Positions 32,852 to 44,188 of a stretch of 64,000 bases of DNA are shown here, in pieces (position 1 is the stretch's first letter; each line of letters starts with the position of its first letter). The stretch comes from Entonaema liquescens (lineage: Eukaryota > Ascomycota > Sordariomycetes > Xylariales > Xylariaceae). The notes below the pieces were generated by a model. The model saw only the letters and a program-made list of their open reading frames with translations. It was not told where the DNA came from and did not search any database. The DNA lies in assembly GCA_902805475.1 (NCBI GenBank), contig CADCSX010000006.1:248001-312000 (forward strand). Direction: 5' to 3'. A program made the translations under genes and the position numbers.

Positions 32852-32866
32852 TCCGAACACTTCGGA
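32852..32866. promoter_or_regulatory. Palindrome TCCGAA-CAC-TTCGGA in the Zn2Cys6 gene promoter
   Basis: A perfect 6+3+6 palindrome 128 bases upstream of the regulator's ATG. Outward-facing CCG/CGG triplets make it a candidate autoregulatory site. Confidence 0.4.
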
Positions 32867-32993
32867 CCTAAGACTTTTAAACTTCTTGTCAGGAGTGACA
32901 TCTACATTCTTACACTACATTATGCGATCTACTTATGTATGCGTCCTTATACCGAGGCCATCATAATGATACGGCCGAGATAACTCAAGTACT

Positions 32994-35329
32994 ATGTTAT
33001 CAGAGCGACAGCCCCGCCGGCGTAGAAGGCCGGCCTTGTCCTGTCTTGAATGCCGACGTCGCAAGATTAAGTGCAATCGGGACGAACCATGTGCACACTG
33101 TGTCTCTGCCAAGTTAAGATGCAATTATAGAGTCTACAATGACGAACCTATTAACCAATTGCCACTTAGGCCTGGCATTTCGTCGGTGGGGACTTCAAGC
33201 TCATCAAGCCATGTGCCTTCACCATCAGTAAGCCAGACTCAGGATCTTGGCATTGATAAACCAATAACGGAACATGATGCCAACATCACCGCATCTCGGG
33301 TAACACTACCATGGGCTGGGGCGGTGCCAGGGTCGTCGTCTACAGGGGGAAGAGATGATAGACCAGACACGATTGTTCTCGGCCTTGACCACAGCAATGT
33401 TCAACCACATATGCCCATTCCTACTCCAGAAGTTGAACCAGGTATTGTGAGTGTACTTCAACGGGGACAAGATGTCATTACCAAGCCTTCGGCATCCAGT
33501 CCCATGAATGGCTTAGCTGAAAATGGACGGGATATTCTTGCGCGCCAACTAGGACTACAGGACTCGCAGATAATTCTAAATAAGACAAGAATCTTAGGTT
33601 GGAGTTTAAGAATAGGCACGACCTCGGAGGTAAAGATCATATTCCTTTAACTTGTATGTCATTTTACTAACCGTATCATAAGTTTTCGGCTTTGGTTGAT
33701 TGCTATATTGCGGCTGCCAATACCGCTAAGGGAATATTACCCCAAGACACAGAAAAGGGGGCCCTCTACGCCCAGATATGGACTCTCCTACAGAAATGTA
33801 AAAATATGGCCAGAGGTATTAAGCTAGGGCGGCCTAGTAGGTGGCTCTCTTACCCAAATTTCGATCTCGCACCCCCTTCTCGGGAGGTTGCGGATAATAT
33901 GGCGAATCTATATTTCCAATCTTTTGAATCAACACATAGGATAATTCATGCCCCTACCTTTTGGTCCGAGTATCAGAGATTTTGGGATCGTCCAGAGAGT
34001 ATCACGACTAGCCTGCGCCTGAAGATTCTTCTTGCAATTGGAATAGGATCGAGCGTATCTGACCATGCAGAAAGTGATCCGGGATTCCGCAATACAGTTC
34101 ACCAATGGGTATACGCTGCCCAGACATGGCTCTCCGGGCCACTTGAAAAAGATCGTCTAGATATTTCTGGAGTACAAGTTTATTGCTTAACCATCCTAGC
34201 ACGGCAGATATTCTCAATTGGCGGCGATTTAGTCTGGGTGTCGTCAGGTTCGCTTATGAATATGGCAATGCAAATAGGCTTGCATCGCGACCCTAAGCAT
34301 CTCCCCAAAATGTCCATCCTACAAGCCGAACTCCGCAGAAGACTGTGGACCACTATACTTGAGTTAGTTGTGCAATCATCTCTAGACTCTGCAATGCCAC
34401 CGAGGATCTCTTTTGATGACTTTGACACCGAAGCGCCGTCAAATGTCAACGACGACGAGCTAGATGAGTCGATTACAACCCTCCAGCCTCAGCCAAAGGG
34501 TACCTATACGTCAACATCACTACAGCTTATTCTACTTGACTTGGCACCGATACGCCTTCGAATTCTACGACTTCTGAACAGCTTGCATTCTGAACTCGCT
34601 TACATGGATGCTTTGGCTTTAAGCTCTGAGCTTACTGATAAATATCACTCGTATAGTAACTTCATAAGAGATGGCGAGGAATCCGGCGTGAAACCATTTC
34701 ATCGAAACCTACTCGATCACCTAGTACGACGATTCTTAATCCCCCTTCACTGCCCTTTCGCCGGCGAAGCGCGAGCGAACCCCCTATTCTACTACTCACT
34801 AAAAGTGACACTGGATTCAGCCATGACCCTTATTTCACCTGAGCCTGACGAAGGGTTTTCGCGCCTTATGTTTACTGGCGGCGGCATGTTTAGAGAGGGA
34901 TTCAGATACGCTATGTCTGTTGTTACTCGCGAGATCGTCGCCCAGGTCGAGGCCCGTCGTAATGAAGGGGTGCATCGTCGCAATTCTCAGGATATTGAAA
35001 ACCTGAAGAAAGCCGTAAAAGATATGATATCACTATCAGTAGAACGTATCCGACAAGGCGAGACCAATGTTAAAGGGCCCATGTTTCTCAGCATGGTCAT
35101 GGCTCAGGTAGAAGCCATCGAAGCTGGAATCCCGTGCGAGCTCAAGGTTGCGCAGAGCGCGAAAGACAGCCTTGAATTGTGTGCTAGTATACTAGAGGAA
35201 CGAGCTGGTACCATGTCCTCGCCGTGTCCTAGCAATATCGGACTGACGCCGAATAGTATGGACGGAGGATACGGCATGGATTTAGATTTCGACTTGGAAT
35301 TTTTGATGGCGGACTCAAACTTTACTTGA
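32994..35329 (+). CDS. Zn2Cys6 transcription factor
   Basis: A pathway-type fungal regulator of 760 residues in two exons: 32994-33629 and 33683-35329, with donor GTAAAG and acceptor ATAAG. The binuclear cluster spans residues 17-43 with spacing CX2CX6CX5CX2CX6C (SCLECRRRKIKC ... PCAHC ... KLRC), preceded by an Arg-rich stretch. A Ser/Pro-rich linker follows. The middle homology (fungal_trans) region is visible: LYFQSFESTHRIIHAPTF, LARQIFSIGGDLVW, MAMQIGLHRDPKHL and LRRRLWTTILEL. The tail is acidic (GMDLDFDLEFLMADSNF), suggesting an activation domain. It sits divergent from the FAXC-like gene and 560 bases before a FAD monooxygenase, the usual context of a local regulator. Targets are inferred only. 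Confidence 0.9.
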
Positions 35330-35890
35330 AAATGTACCCTACCTACCTAGATATTTGCATCTTTATACTATTATTTACAGGCGACTTCCTCTATGATTCG
35401 TATTGGAGTTAACAAAGATAGATACCCACCAAGCTCTCGCTCTAAGAGTGGTGCAGACCGAAGGGAGGTTTACCTATGTGAAAACCCATAATAATTCATA
35501 CGGCGCCCGCGTGGTGGAAAATATGAAACATGACGAAGGAGAAATAGCAACGCTAGGTTAGCACATATGTGACCAGCCTCCGTATCATTCATGCGGGCAA
35601 TTCTTAATCGCAGACCCTTACAGCCGATCTAGCTCTGGGTTGATTGATGTGATCCGAGCGATCGGCCGAGACAAGAGACGACGGAGTTAATCGGTCGATA
35701 CGACGGCAAAATAGACACCGCGAGAATCAAGAGGTAGTAGCTACATGTATTTAATATGACGCATCTCAAATATGCTGCTTCTACGGAAAGTATTCTAGCG
35801 GTACTTTTAAATAGAATAACAGCTTCCAGGATAACTGGGTAGGTATTCTTCACCATCTACGCAGTCACGACACTCACACAAGCTAAGGTC
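35330..35890. other. Intergenic upstream of the FAD monooxygenase
   Basis: About 560 bases. A few CGG-containing words (35650-35710) could be regulator sites but do not form the IDO-type palindrome. Confidence 0.4.
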
Positions 35891-37162
35891 ATGGAGAGAA
35901 TGAAAGTTCTCATTAACGGCGGAGGAATCGCTGGCGGCGCTCTTGCTTTCTGGCTCTCGAAGATCGGCCACGAAGTTACTGTACTTGAATGGTTTCCCAC
36001 ACTGAGAACTACTGGACTGCAGCTAGATCTACGGGGTCATGGGATCGAGGTAATGAAGCGCATGGGTCTTGAGAAGGACTTCCGGGCGAGGATGGCCCCG
36101 GAACAAGGTCTACAGGTAGTCAACCACTTGGGTAAACGACAAGCCTTCTTCCCAGCGAATAAATCTGGAAAGGGGCTGCAGAGTTTCACGACCGACTACG
36201 AGATTATGAGAGGGGATTTATGCCGCCTCTTGTATGACCATTCCAAGGATCGGACTAGATACGTCTTTGGGACGTCGGTCAAAAGCTTCGAACAAGATGA
36301 CAATGGGGTGGAAGTCAAGCTTACGGACGGAAAGAAGGAGCGGTATGATCTCCTCGTCGGAGCAGATGGGCAACACTCACGGACTCGGAGGATGATGTTG
36401 GGATCTGACTCCGAAGGGCTCCACCCACTACGCGGACTCTACATAACGTACTTTACCATGGATAAACCGATGAAAGAAGGCGAAGAATACCTAGCTACAG
36501 CATACGTCGCCCCAGGAAGGCGAGCTATCATGACTCGGAGACACAGCCCAGATAAAATCCAGGTGTACCTCTCCTGCAGGAGCGATTCTGAGCGGCTTAA
36601 GAACGCTCCGAGGGGAGACGTGAAGGAAGAAAAAGAGGCCATGGCAGAGGTTTTCGAAGGCGCGGGCTGGGAGTCCGAAGAACTAGTCCAGGCCATGAAG
36701 AAATCCGAAGACTTCTACCTCGAACATATGGGCATCGTCAAGCTAGACTCTTGGTACCGCGGGCGCGTAGCGCTCGTCGGAGACGCCGCTTACTGCCCCA
36801 CGGCGAACACAGGGATGGGAACCACGTCCGCAATGGTAGGCGCATACGTTCTCGCCGGGGAGATCGGTCGGCACTGCAAGAATGCCGCCGGGGAGCCGGA
36901 TAATAATAAGGAGGGGCTCATTGCTGCTCTAAAGGCATACGATGAAAAGTTCCACCCGTTCATGGAGCAGGTGCAGAAGGGCATCGGCGAAGGACAGGGT
37001 ATGGCAGGTAATATGATGCCGACGACGGCGTTTGGAATCGGCGTGATGAACTTCATCGCGAGGGTCGCGGCTTTTTTCAGATTGGATATCATTGCGCAGG
37101 GCTTTCTGAGGGAGGGGGTGAAGTGGGATCTCCCGGAGTACGAGGAGATTCTGCGGAAGTAA
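35891..37162 (+). CDS. FAD-dependent aromatic-type monooxygenase (PHBH fold, TetX-like)
   Basis: A single-exon gene of 423 residues. The N-terminal GGGIAG (residues 10-15) in KVLINGGGIAGGALAFWL is the FAD dinucleotide-binding motif, and VTVLEW ends the second strand. LLVGADGQHSRTRR (near residue 157) is the DG motif of class A flavoprotein monooxygenases. GRVALVGDAAYCPTANTGMG (near residue 292) is the GD motif that binds FAD ribityl. Length and order fit class A hydroxylases that act on aromatic or polyketide substrates using NAD(P)H and oxygen. No membrane segment or signal peptide is seen. The neighbouring Zn2Cys6 gene is a plausible regulator. The substrate is unknown. Confidence 0.88.
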   Translation: MERMKVLINGGGIAGGALAFWLSKIGHEVTVLEWFPTLRTTGLQLDLRGHGIEVMKRMGLEKDFRARMAPEQGLQVVNHLGKRQAFFPANKSGKGLQSFTTDYEIMRGDLCRLLYDHSKDRTRYVFGTSVKSFEQDDNGVEVKLTDGKKERYDLLVGADGQHSRTRRMMLGSDSEGLHPLRGLYITYFTMDKPMKEGEEYLATAYVAPGRRAIMTRRHSPDKIQVYLSCRSDSERLKNAPRGDVKEEKEAMAEVFEGAGWESEELVQAMKKSEDFYLEHMGIVKLDSWYRGRVALVGDAAYCPTANTGMGTTSAMVGAYVLAGEIGRHCKNAAGEPDNNKEGLIAALKAYDEKFHPFMEQVQKGIGEGQGMAGNMMPTTAFGIGVMNFIARVAAFFRLDIIAQGFLREGVKWDLPEYEEILRK

Positions 37163-37302
37163 AAAGGGGGTGTTTTAGTAATCCTTTAATGTGAATATTG
37201 ACTTGATCAAGAAGCTACAGGCCGTGAGCTTCAGGTGCACTTAATATATTTACTAGTTCGTTATTTTCATACCGCAGACTCTATGCTTATATATTTTTGC
37301 TA

Positions 37303-38027
37303 TTATTCCCAGTTGTTATTGATGACATCAACGATGACACCATGGTCCTCATGCTGCTTCAGGCCAGAAACCACGACAACTGCGACGACGCCCTCAACCC
37401 CCTTAACGCGAACTGCACCAATCAAGGTCAATAACTAAAGCTTTCTAGAAGGTTCTTAAATCGCTTGGCTAAAAGAGATTAGATGTTCACTTACTTGGCA
37501 CTCCACCACCGTGGATCGCATACTTTTCCGCCTGCTCGGGACTCATCCCAAACTTCAGCCGGAAAGCCTCCTCGTCACCCGCATACTTGCAGTGCTGGAA
37601 CCACGTGCTCGCACCAAATCTCAGGACTGTGTTCCTCTTCCTCTGCACCCAGATCTCATTATCCGGTGCTGTTCCAGAGCCAACGGCGGTTTGGAACAAG
37701 ACCTGTCCACTCGCTAGCGAGATGGAGATCAATGTGGGCTTCTGGGAAGAGAATGGGAGTAGGCGCGCGTAGAGCAGATGCCCGAGCTCCCAGGCGTCTT
37801 CTGCGGTGAATGACTCGAGGATGAAAGAGTCACAGCTGGCTTTAACTTCTTCTGCCTATGAGGATCTATCGGTGAGTAGACTAATCTGGCTCTCGTTATT
37901 TTGAACTTACATTTTCAGGTGGACTAGGAATTGGAGATGGCGAAGCACCCTTTTCCTGGGCCGAAAGTGCTGCTCGGAGTCCGCTGCCAGCGGCTTGGTC
38001 GCGGCGACGGAGGACTTTTTGCGCCAT
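37303..38027 (-). CDS. UPF0303 / HbpS-GlcG-like protein (YBR137W type)
   Basis: Three exons are inferred: 38027-37911, 37855-37495 and 37412-37303, with donors GTAAGT twice and in-phase joins, giving 195 residues. The core matches the UPF0303/DUF336-like group: WELGHLLYARLLPF, PTLISISLASGQVLFQT, GTAPDNEIWVQRKRNTVLRF, EEAFRLKFGMSPEQAEKYAI, HGGGVPIRVKGVEGVVAVVV and SGLKQHEDHGVIVD. Members share the haem-binding HbpS/GlcG fold; the yeast relative YBR137W is cytosolic and of unsettled function. The gene converges on the FAD monooxygenase with only 140 bases between stops. The start ATG at 38027 has the good context ACCATGG. Confidence 0.87.
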
Positions 38028-39312
38028 GGTGTCCTGATACTAGGTAGTTACAGAGTAGAGATTCAGGTGGTTACTGAAGACTTTCTTGGGACTTGGTTAA
38101 CGTTGAATGAACTCATTATATAGAAGTCTAGTTATATATGTTACCTATTACCTAAACTACAGCAACACGCTAAAGATAGCGTGAGAAGACGATCTTTTAG
38201 AATGGAGTTACTCCGCCTCTAGCTTAGTCGGGGCCGTCATTGGTCGTATTGGGGACAACGTTAAGGACTTGTTACTACGTAAGAACGTAGCACCTTTTCG
38301 GACCGATGAGCACATGCCAGCCAATCAAGGCGAGAATAAGCCTATCTACATCCTAAAAAGGTAATATTAGCAGTTCTTGCCCATAATTGGCCTCTGATGG
38401 AAGCTTGAGAATTTGCTATGTATCGAATTGAGCATCCGAGGAACGAAATCATAGGGAAATCATGTTTATACGCATGTTCTACCCACTATTACATCCTAGG
38501 CGAGGGGTTACGCTTGAAGTCCATGATCATGGCGGTGGTATTGTTTAAAAGAACAGGATTTGACATCGATGAAGAAATTGACTCGTGCGGCGACAAAGAT
38601 GCGAATAAAAAGAGCAGCTGAGGATATTTTGGGTGCCGATATATGCTTGGATAGTACAGAAGAGGGCTGTATTGATATTCAACTAGGACTACGTTGCGAG
38701 AATCAAGATGAAGAAGAGAGGAACCGGCAGATCCTAGACGACATTCTAGGCGAGAGGGAGGTGACGTTTGAAACAACGGAATGGCAGTGGTAATGTTTGC
38801 ATCATGAGGTTCGAACAACATGGACGTGGGTAAGCATGATTTTATAATCCCTTAAGCTATGATTTTCTTCTTTGCCGTTAACTCGGAGGTCGTAGTGCTA
38901 TTAACGCAGACCTTTAGGGTTAGACACCTGGGTTATTTCAACTTCGAGTTCATCTGCATGTTCATGGATGTCAAACTATTATTTCCTTCTTATCAAACCC
39001 TTAAGTCGTAACCACCGGTAGTTTCTTCTGGGCTTTAGTAAAGGTAGTTACTTCTCTAATAAGGTTATCCGTCCTAATTTATAACTCACCTTCCGTGTCA
39101 CATCTTGGGAAAGTCTCCCTACCATTAGGTTCAGCAGATGTATAATATACTTACTTCTACCAAACAAATGGACCTTTTCTCTTCTGTCAACACCGTAACT
39201 CAATATGTCCACCACATTCTCGTTGAATATCTGTCTTTATTTACACTTAAAATCATACGACCTACGATTACATTGCTTATACTAAATCGATACACCACTC
39301 TTAACCCCAACA
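38028..39312. other. Intergenic, doubtful small open frames
   Basis: About 1.3 kb. Between 38418 and 38793 a plus-strand frame ends in an acidic, protein-like stretch (RNRQILDDILGEREVTFE). It lacks family resemblance and a convincing start, so it is noted but not called. The remainder is AT-rich. Confidence 0.4.
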
Positions 39313-39972
39313 ATGCCTCGCTTTCTAATTTCATACCCACCCACCAATGGTGTCGGTGATGATGGAAACAAACCACGAAGACTCGCCATGCTAGAGGCTA
39401 CAAAAAATTGCGTAGTTCGCATTGGGGATCTACCCGTAGATATAAACTACACGACTCTTTTCCTAGCCCTCCGCGACACAGGAAAGATATTAGACGTAAC
39501 GATATCCACTGATGAAGCTATTGTCATATTCTGGACGCGCGATGGCGTCGATCGCCTACGGGAGAAGGTTGATGGCGGATTCTTCACAGTCGGGCGCGTA
39601 TATCCGAGTGTCTTCTTCGACGGGAAGGCAAACCGCTGGCAGGGCGCGACCGAAGTAAACCCAGAATCGCGAGTCCTCGTCATCAGCGGCCCGGCCGAAA
39701 TTGTGAACTATGATCGTCTCAAAACCTTCTTCTCGAGGCGATTCCCTTTCGAATTAGACACCGTCGAGATGTTGGAAACGGGAGAGCTAGAGCAGTCGAT
39801 GCGGTGGGCTTTCGTCTCATATCCCTTGCAGAGCAATCTGGCGTACTTGCACATCCTGGAGGAAAGGGAAGCTGCATTGAAATCGCAGAGTCCAACCCCC
39901 TGGGCCAAGGTGACAGCTCGCTTTGATAGCGACCCTTGTGAGGCCCCCAAATTATTATACCCATCGAGCTGA
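39313..39972 (+). CDS. Orphan protein with two RRM-like domains
   Basis: A single-exon gene of 219 residues. The first domain (about residues 31-100) has RRM-like order: NCVVRIGDLPVDINYTTLFL, then ALRDTGKILDVTIS and a strand EAIVIFW. The second (about 118-195) starts SRVLVISGPAEIVNYDRLKT and continues FFSRRFPFELDTVEM and RWAFVSYP. The aromatic RNP residues of canonical RRMs are not evident, so RNA binding is uncertain. Similar short degenerate-RRM proteins are common orphans in Sordariomycetes. The nearest Met downstream (MLEATKN, residue 26) could also be the start. Confidence 0.6.
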   Translation: MPRFLISYPPTNGVGDDGNKPRRLAMLEATKNCVVRIGDLPVDINYTTLFLALRDTGKILDVTISTDEAIVIFWTRDGVDRLREKVDGGFFTVGRVYPSVFFDGKANRWQGATEVNPESRVLVISGPAEIVNYDRLKTFFSRRFPFELDTVEMLETGELEQSMRWAFVSYPLQSNLAYLHILEEREAALKSQSPTPWAKVTARFDSDPCEAPKLLYPSS

Positions 39973-40684
39973 AGGACATGCACGACGACAATTACACAGG
40001 CGTATACTGTACTCGCTGCGAAATTCCCGGAGCGACCAGCATTCAAACTGACCAAATTACCCGACGTCTGGGCCATTAGTGTACCTTTACTTGTTTATTC
40101 TTAAGTAGTCGGCCATTATGTAGGGGGTCTAGAAGTGCTGAGCGGGTGGTTATAAGCGCGGAGGTTCATGTTCATTGCTAATCAAGCATTTGCAATAGGT
40201 ATTTGATAATGGCGTTTTTCCATCACAGTACTATTCGCATCTATATATCAATGTGCTAACTTCATATAGTGATTCTCTTTAGGATCGTGATTAGGTAAAT
40301 AAATACGTGTCGATACATATCCTAAAGTACCTAGGTGTCTAGCCCTAGACTCCCGAGCTCTACTAAGAAGTTACTTAATGGCAGTCAAACACAGCTAAAT
40401 CGAATCCATTGGATCTACCGGGGAGCTAGGTGTAAGACAACTTCCAGACATTAGTAATACCGTATCTATAGAAGGTCAACGCTAGAGTGGATATAAAGCC
40501 CCTATTCTCAGAACCGAAGTTTCCAACCCCCTGAATACCCCCCTCCCCCCCAAAAATATATATATTCACGTCAGGAAATAAAGGACATAATAAGGTATCT
40601 AGATGCAAGATGATTACCTAGGTAGACATGCAGGTATATATGCTTTGAAAGACTTCGATGAATATTTACGTGTGCTGGCCAACG
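39973..40684. other. Intergenic, no recognised feature
   Basis: An AT-rich stretch downstream of the RRM-like gene, with no supported coding frame. Confidence 0.45.
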
Positions 40685-40895
40685 AAAAATAAAGAAAAAA
40701 ACCATAAAAATAAAAATAAAAAAAGGGCAAAAAAAGCAGGTGTCTAGATTTGAAGCCGGCGTGCATTTGACCTGAGCGAGGAGACTCTTTCTCGCCGCCT
40801 TTGCTACCGGCTCGAACTCTAGGTGCACCATCGAAAACCCCCGCGGTAGGGATTTTATCTACACCGTCGCGTCGTCAAACCACTAGACCACGGCC
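40685..40895 (-). mobile_element. tRNA-derived SINE-like element (pol III A and B boxes, T-rich 3' end)
   Basis: On the minus strand TGGTCTAGTGG (40890-40880) matches the pol III A box and GTTCGAGCC (40817-40809) is a perfect B box. They lie 73 bases apart, longer than in an ordinary intronless tRNA. The acceptor and T arms do not pair well, so this is not a working tRNA gene. About 75 bases of body follow. The end is T-rich (40735-40685, several T5-T7 runs), which would terminate pol III and resembles a SINE tail. No second copy is seen in the window, so the SINE label is inference; a tRNA pseudogene is the alternative. Confidence 0.5.
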
Positions 40896-41631
40896 TCGAA
40901 TGGCTAGTGCATCTTCAGATCAAGAGTGATAGGGGGGAGGGGGCACTTAATATGCCTTATAACTTTTACATCGGGTAGCCTTCAGTTACCTAGGTATGTA
41001 CTAGGTTGGCTGGCGACGGCGTTGCTATGGAAGGAAACTCTGGAAAATAAAAGGCCACCAGTAACTCTTAATTACTGAATGCTCTACAATAGGTACTTAA
41101 ACAAGGCGCTAGTAGATTAGGAACTTGCCATATATTCGTTGACTGTACGTAAGTAACAGACCGACCAGGTACCAAAGAAACAGAGGCACCATGCCACGTC
41201 CCTATGTAAGTCAAAGCTTGTTTCATGATATCCGTACTTCTACTCGCCGCCTACAGGATGTTACGAAAGTGACACTCTAAACAACACTCAAACATTCACA
41301 TCACGAAGAGAAAAAAAAGTTTGCGGAAGCAATGCAAACCTATCAAATAACCCTCGTTATCTGGTCTATCTAAAGTCTGCGTGCTAAAAGAACCGTCCCC
41401 CTTCCGTCCGCAAAATGTAGAAATTCTATTCCTCGTGAAGCACCGCGGAGTTAATAGTAGAAACCCCCTGAACGATGCCCAAGTCCAGTATCCGTCAAAC
41501 CGCCCCTACCATGCAGTCATTAAAAAATCTTTTCTTTTGGTCCTCGTCATGCACACATACGTCATCTGATTGTCAAGAGGCCGGTTTCATTTATTGCGCC
41601 TTCGCTTAGAGCAAGATTCCTTTAGTCGACC
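40896..41631. other. Intergenic downstream of hsp88
   Basis: About 740 bases between the SINE-like element and the hsp88 stop. It probably contains the hsp88 3' UTR. No coding frame is supported. Confidence 0.45.
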
Positions 41632-44188
41632 CTACGATTGGGCCTCTTCGGTCTCAGCCTTAGGTGCCTCCGCATCAGTCATCTCCTCGTCCTTGGCAGG
41701 TTCGCCCTTCTCTACCTCGGCTACTTTTCGAGCCTCCTCCTCGGCGGCCTTCTTGGCAGCGGCTTCGGCATCAAGCTTGGCCTGCAGGGCTTGACGGTCT
41801 GCTTCTACCTTGTCGAAGTAACGCTGTGTGATGGGACCAGCCATGGCCCGGATCTCATCCATCTTGGCGATGTAAATTGCTTTGGTGGCATCCTCGCCAT
41901 CTTCGTATAACCAGTCCTAGATAATATTAGCTTCTGATATCAAAATCCAGGCTAGATCGGAGACATGATGCCTACCTCACTCTCTGTGAGCTTCGACCTC
42001 AGCTTGTCCTTCTCCTCTTCGCTGGCAAAGTCGGCGTACTGGTCATCCAGCTTGTTACGCAGGTCGTAGATGTACGTCTCCAGCTCGTTCTTCTTCTCTT
42101 CTGTGTCGGCAACAAGCTTGTCCTCCATGAGCATCGCCGCCTCCTTCTCTGTCAAGGAGTTTTTGGTGTTGTCGTCCAATGACGTAGTACCGGCAACAAT
42201 AGGCAGATCACCCTTGCGAACCTGCTTCTTAACCTTTCGAGTCTTGGGCTTATCATCTCCCTTCTTGTCGTCGGTTTCCATAGCCTATCATTCAAGTTAG
42301 TTAACAATGCTCCATAAAGGCATCATTTTATGGCAAACACCCAAAGTTGGGTCCACTGCGGAATGATTGGATTTTACTTACGTCAGGGTCCTTCTTGTCT
42401 CCGTCATCCTTCTTCTCGTCCTTGATCTCTTCTTCAACCTCTTGGTCCTCAACGTAGTATCCACTTTCCACGTTAAGAACACCATGGATGTTGACTCTGG
42501 CCTTGAGCTTGCAGATCATGAACTCAGTCTTGGGATCAGCTTTGACGCCCTTGACAGAGAATCGGCCGATGAAAGGAGACATCTTTCCGGGTAATTGTTC
42601 GGGGTTGGCGTATCTGGCCTCTAGGTCGAATGGCTGCTTGCGGTAGAAAGTCAGGATCTTCGTCGAAGGAAGAACGTTACCCTTGTTAAAGACGGTAAGG
42701 CTCGTGTCCTCGTCCGGAATATCAACATCCTTCTCCCAAGAGAATTCGATAGGATAGTTAACGATATCCAGGACGGAGAAATCACGGACCTTGAAGACCG
42801 GAGAGAGGATAGCACAGCTGAAAGCACAACCCCGAGCGACGGCTTCGTCCTGGTTGAGAGTGAACGAGAGCTGCTTTCCGAAGAAGTTCTGAATCCGCTC
42901 CTTGATAGAAGGGACACGCGTGCAACCTCCAACCAACTCAATCACATCAATATCCTCTTTGTTGAGTTTGGCTTCGGCAAGAGCCTGCTCTAGCGGCACC
43001 GTAACTCTGCTTAGGAGCGGCTCTACCAACGCCTCGAACTCTTGTCGAGTGATCATAGCAGTTACATCGACATCGTTCATTAGCGACTCAATGTTCATGG
43101 GCGCTTGTTGGTTGGCAGACAGGATCTTCTTTAACTTCTCAGCAGCAGCCTCGACACGAACCATAGCCTTAGGGTTGGTCGTGATATCAATCCTATATTT
43201 GCCCTTGAACTCCTTCTGGAAGTGGTTGACCAAGGCCAAGTTAAAGTCTCGTCCACCAAAGTGACGGTCGTACGCCGTAGACTTGACGCTTAGCTCGCCC
43301 TTCTTGAATTCAACAATGGAGCAAGAATAGTCGGCGTGGCCAATATCGACGAACGCCACGCGGCGAGGCTTCTCTTCACCCGAAGGTAGATCTAGCTTTG
43401 TAATACCGTAGCCGAGAGCGGCAGCAGTAGTATCGTTCATCACACGGAGAAGTTTAAGGCCAGCAATCTCGGCGGCGTCCAGGAGACTCCTTCGCTGAGT
43501 GTCTGTGAACCAGGCAGGGACACTTATGACGAGGTCCGAAACAGGAAGTTTCAGTTCGTTCTGTGTTGTCTGCTTGATCTTGCTTAAGAACATAGCCGTC
43601 AGCTGGGTAGCTGAGAACTTCTCTTTCTTGCCTAGGTACGACACTTCGGCGCCAACCTGGCCGTTGACGTCGACGAGGGGGGCCGAGACATATTGCTGCT
43701 CGATCTGAACGTCGGGGTCACTGATGCTTCGACCGGCTAGGCGCTTAAGAGAGCTGACGGTGTTCTTGAGGTTGGAGATCTCCTGAGTCTTTGCCGGTTC
43801 TCCAAGGTATCGAGATTTAGGGCCAAATCCAACTAGGGAACTAGAAGACGAACATGTTAGCAGGTAACGTACGTATATGTAGCGCAAGATGGATGTGTTT
43901 TAACTTACGGCGTAGCTCGATTTGAGACCTCATTGGTGATCTAGATATATCATCATTAGTCTCACTGATCATTATCGTACGGCGCGTCTGAGTATGCAGA
44001 TATATAAAAAGACAACGTAGGCTGGTGGTTTACTTACGACATCGACACCTCGATTTCTGGCGACTGCGATAACAGTGTTAAGAGTCCCGAAATCAACGCC
44101 TGTAATAACCAAGTGTCAGCAATTTCTCCAGGTTATCATCATCAATGGGCACGCAGCACTAGGCTTGCAACGTACCGACTACGCTCAT
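41632..44188 (-). CDS. hsp88: Hsp88 / Sse1-type Hsp110 chaperone
   Basis: A nucleotide-exchange factor for cytosolic Hsp70 and a holdase, of the Hsp110 branch. Six exons are inferred on the minus strand: 44188-44176, 44099-44038, 43940-43909, 43840-42382, 42284-41976 and 41916-41632, with in-phase GT-AG introns. The conceptual protein is 719 residues, close to the known fungal Hsp88 size. It begins MSVVGVDFGTLNTVIAVARN, with DVITNEVSNRATPSLVGFG and LGEPAKTQEISNLKNT after it. VISVPAWFTDTQRRSLLDAA, HFGGRDFNLALVNHF and VELVGGCTRVPSIK fit the ATPase domain. The Hsp110-type acidic insert (EVEEEIKDEKKDDGDKKD) and a Lys/Glu/Ala-rich tail follow. The tiny first exons at the 5' end are typical of fungal Hsp70 relatives. 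A heat-shock element lies upstream. Confidence 0.95.

Larger units (their letters stand above)
31808..32993. other. Divergent promoter region between the FAXC-like and Zn2Cys6 genes
   Basis: About 1.2 kb, AT-rich. It contains T-rich tracts (32521-32547 and the T19 run at 32633-32651) and the palindrome at 32852-32866. No coding frame is supported. Confidence 0.5.

Noticed and set aside
38418..38793. Small plus-strand frames with an acidic protein-like C-terminus
   Set aside because: Two overlapping frames, no convincing start, no splice model and no family resemblance; kept only as a note.
38489..38821. 110-codon minus-strand frame
   Set aside because: Overlaps the plus-strand frames in the same place and looks like a shadow of them; no domain.
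40805..40895. A working tRNA gene on the minus strand
   Set aside because: A and B boxes fit, but acceptor and T-stem pairing is poor and spacing is long; the SINE-like or pseudogene label is safer.
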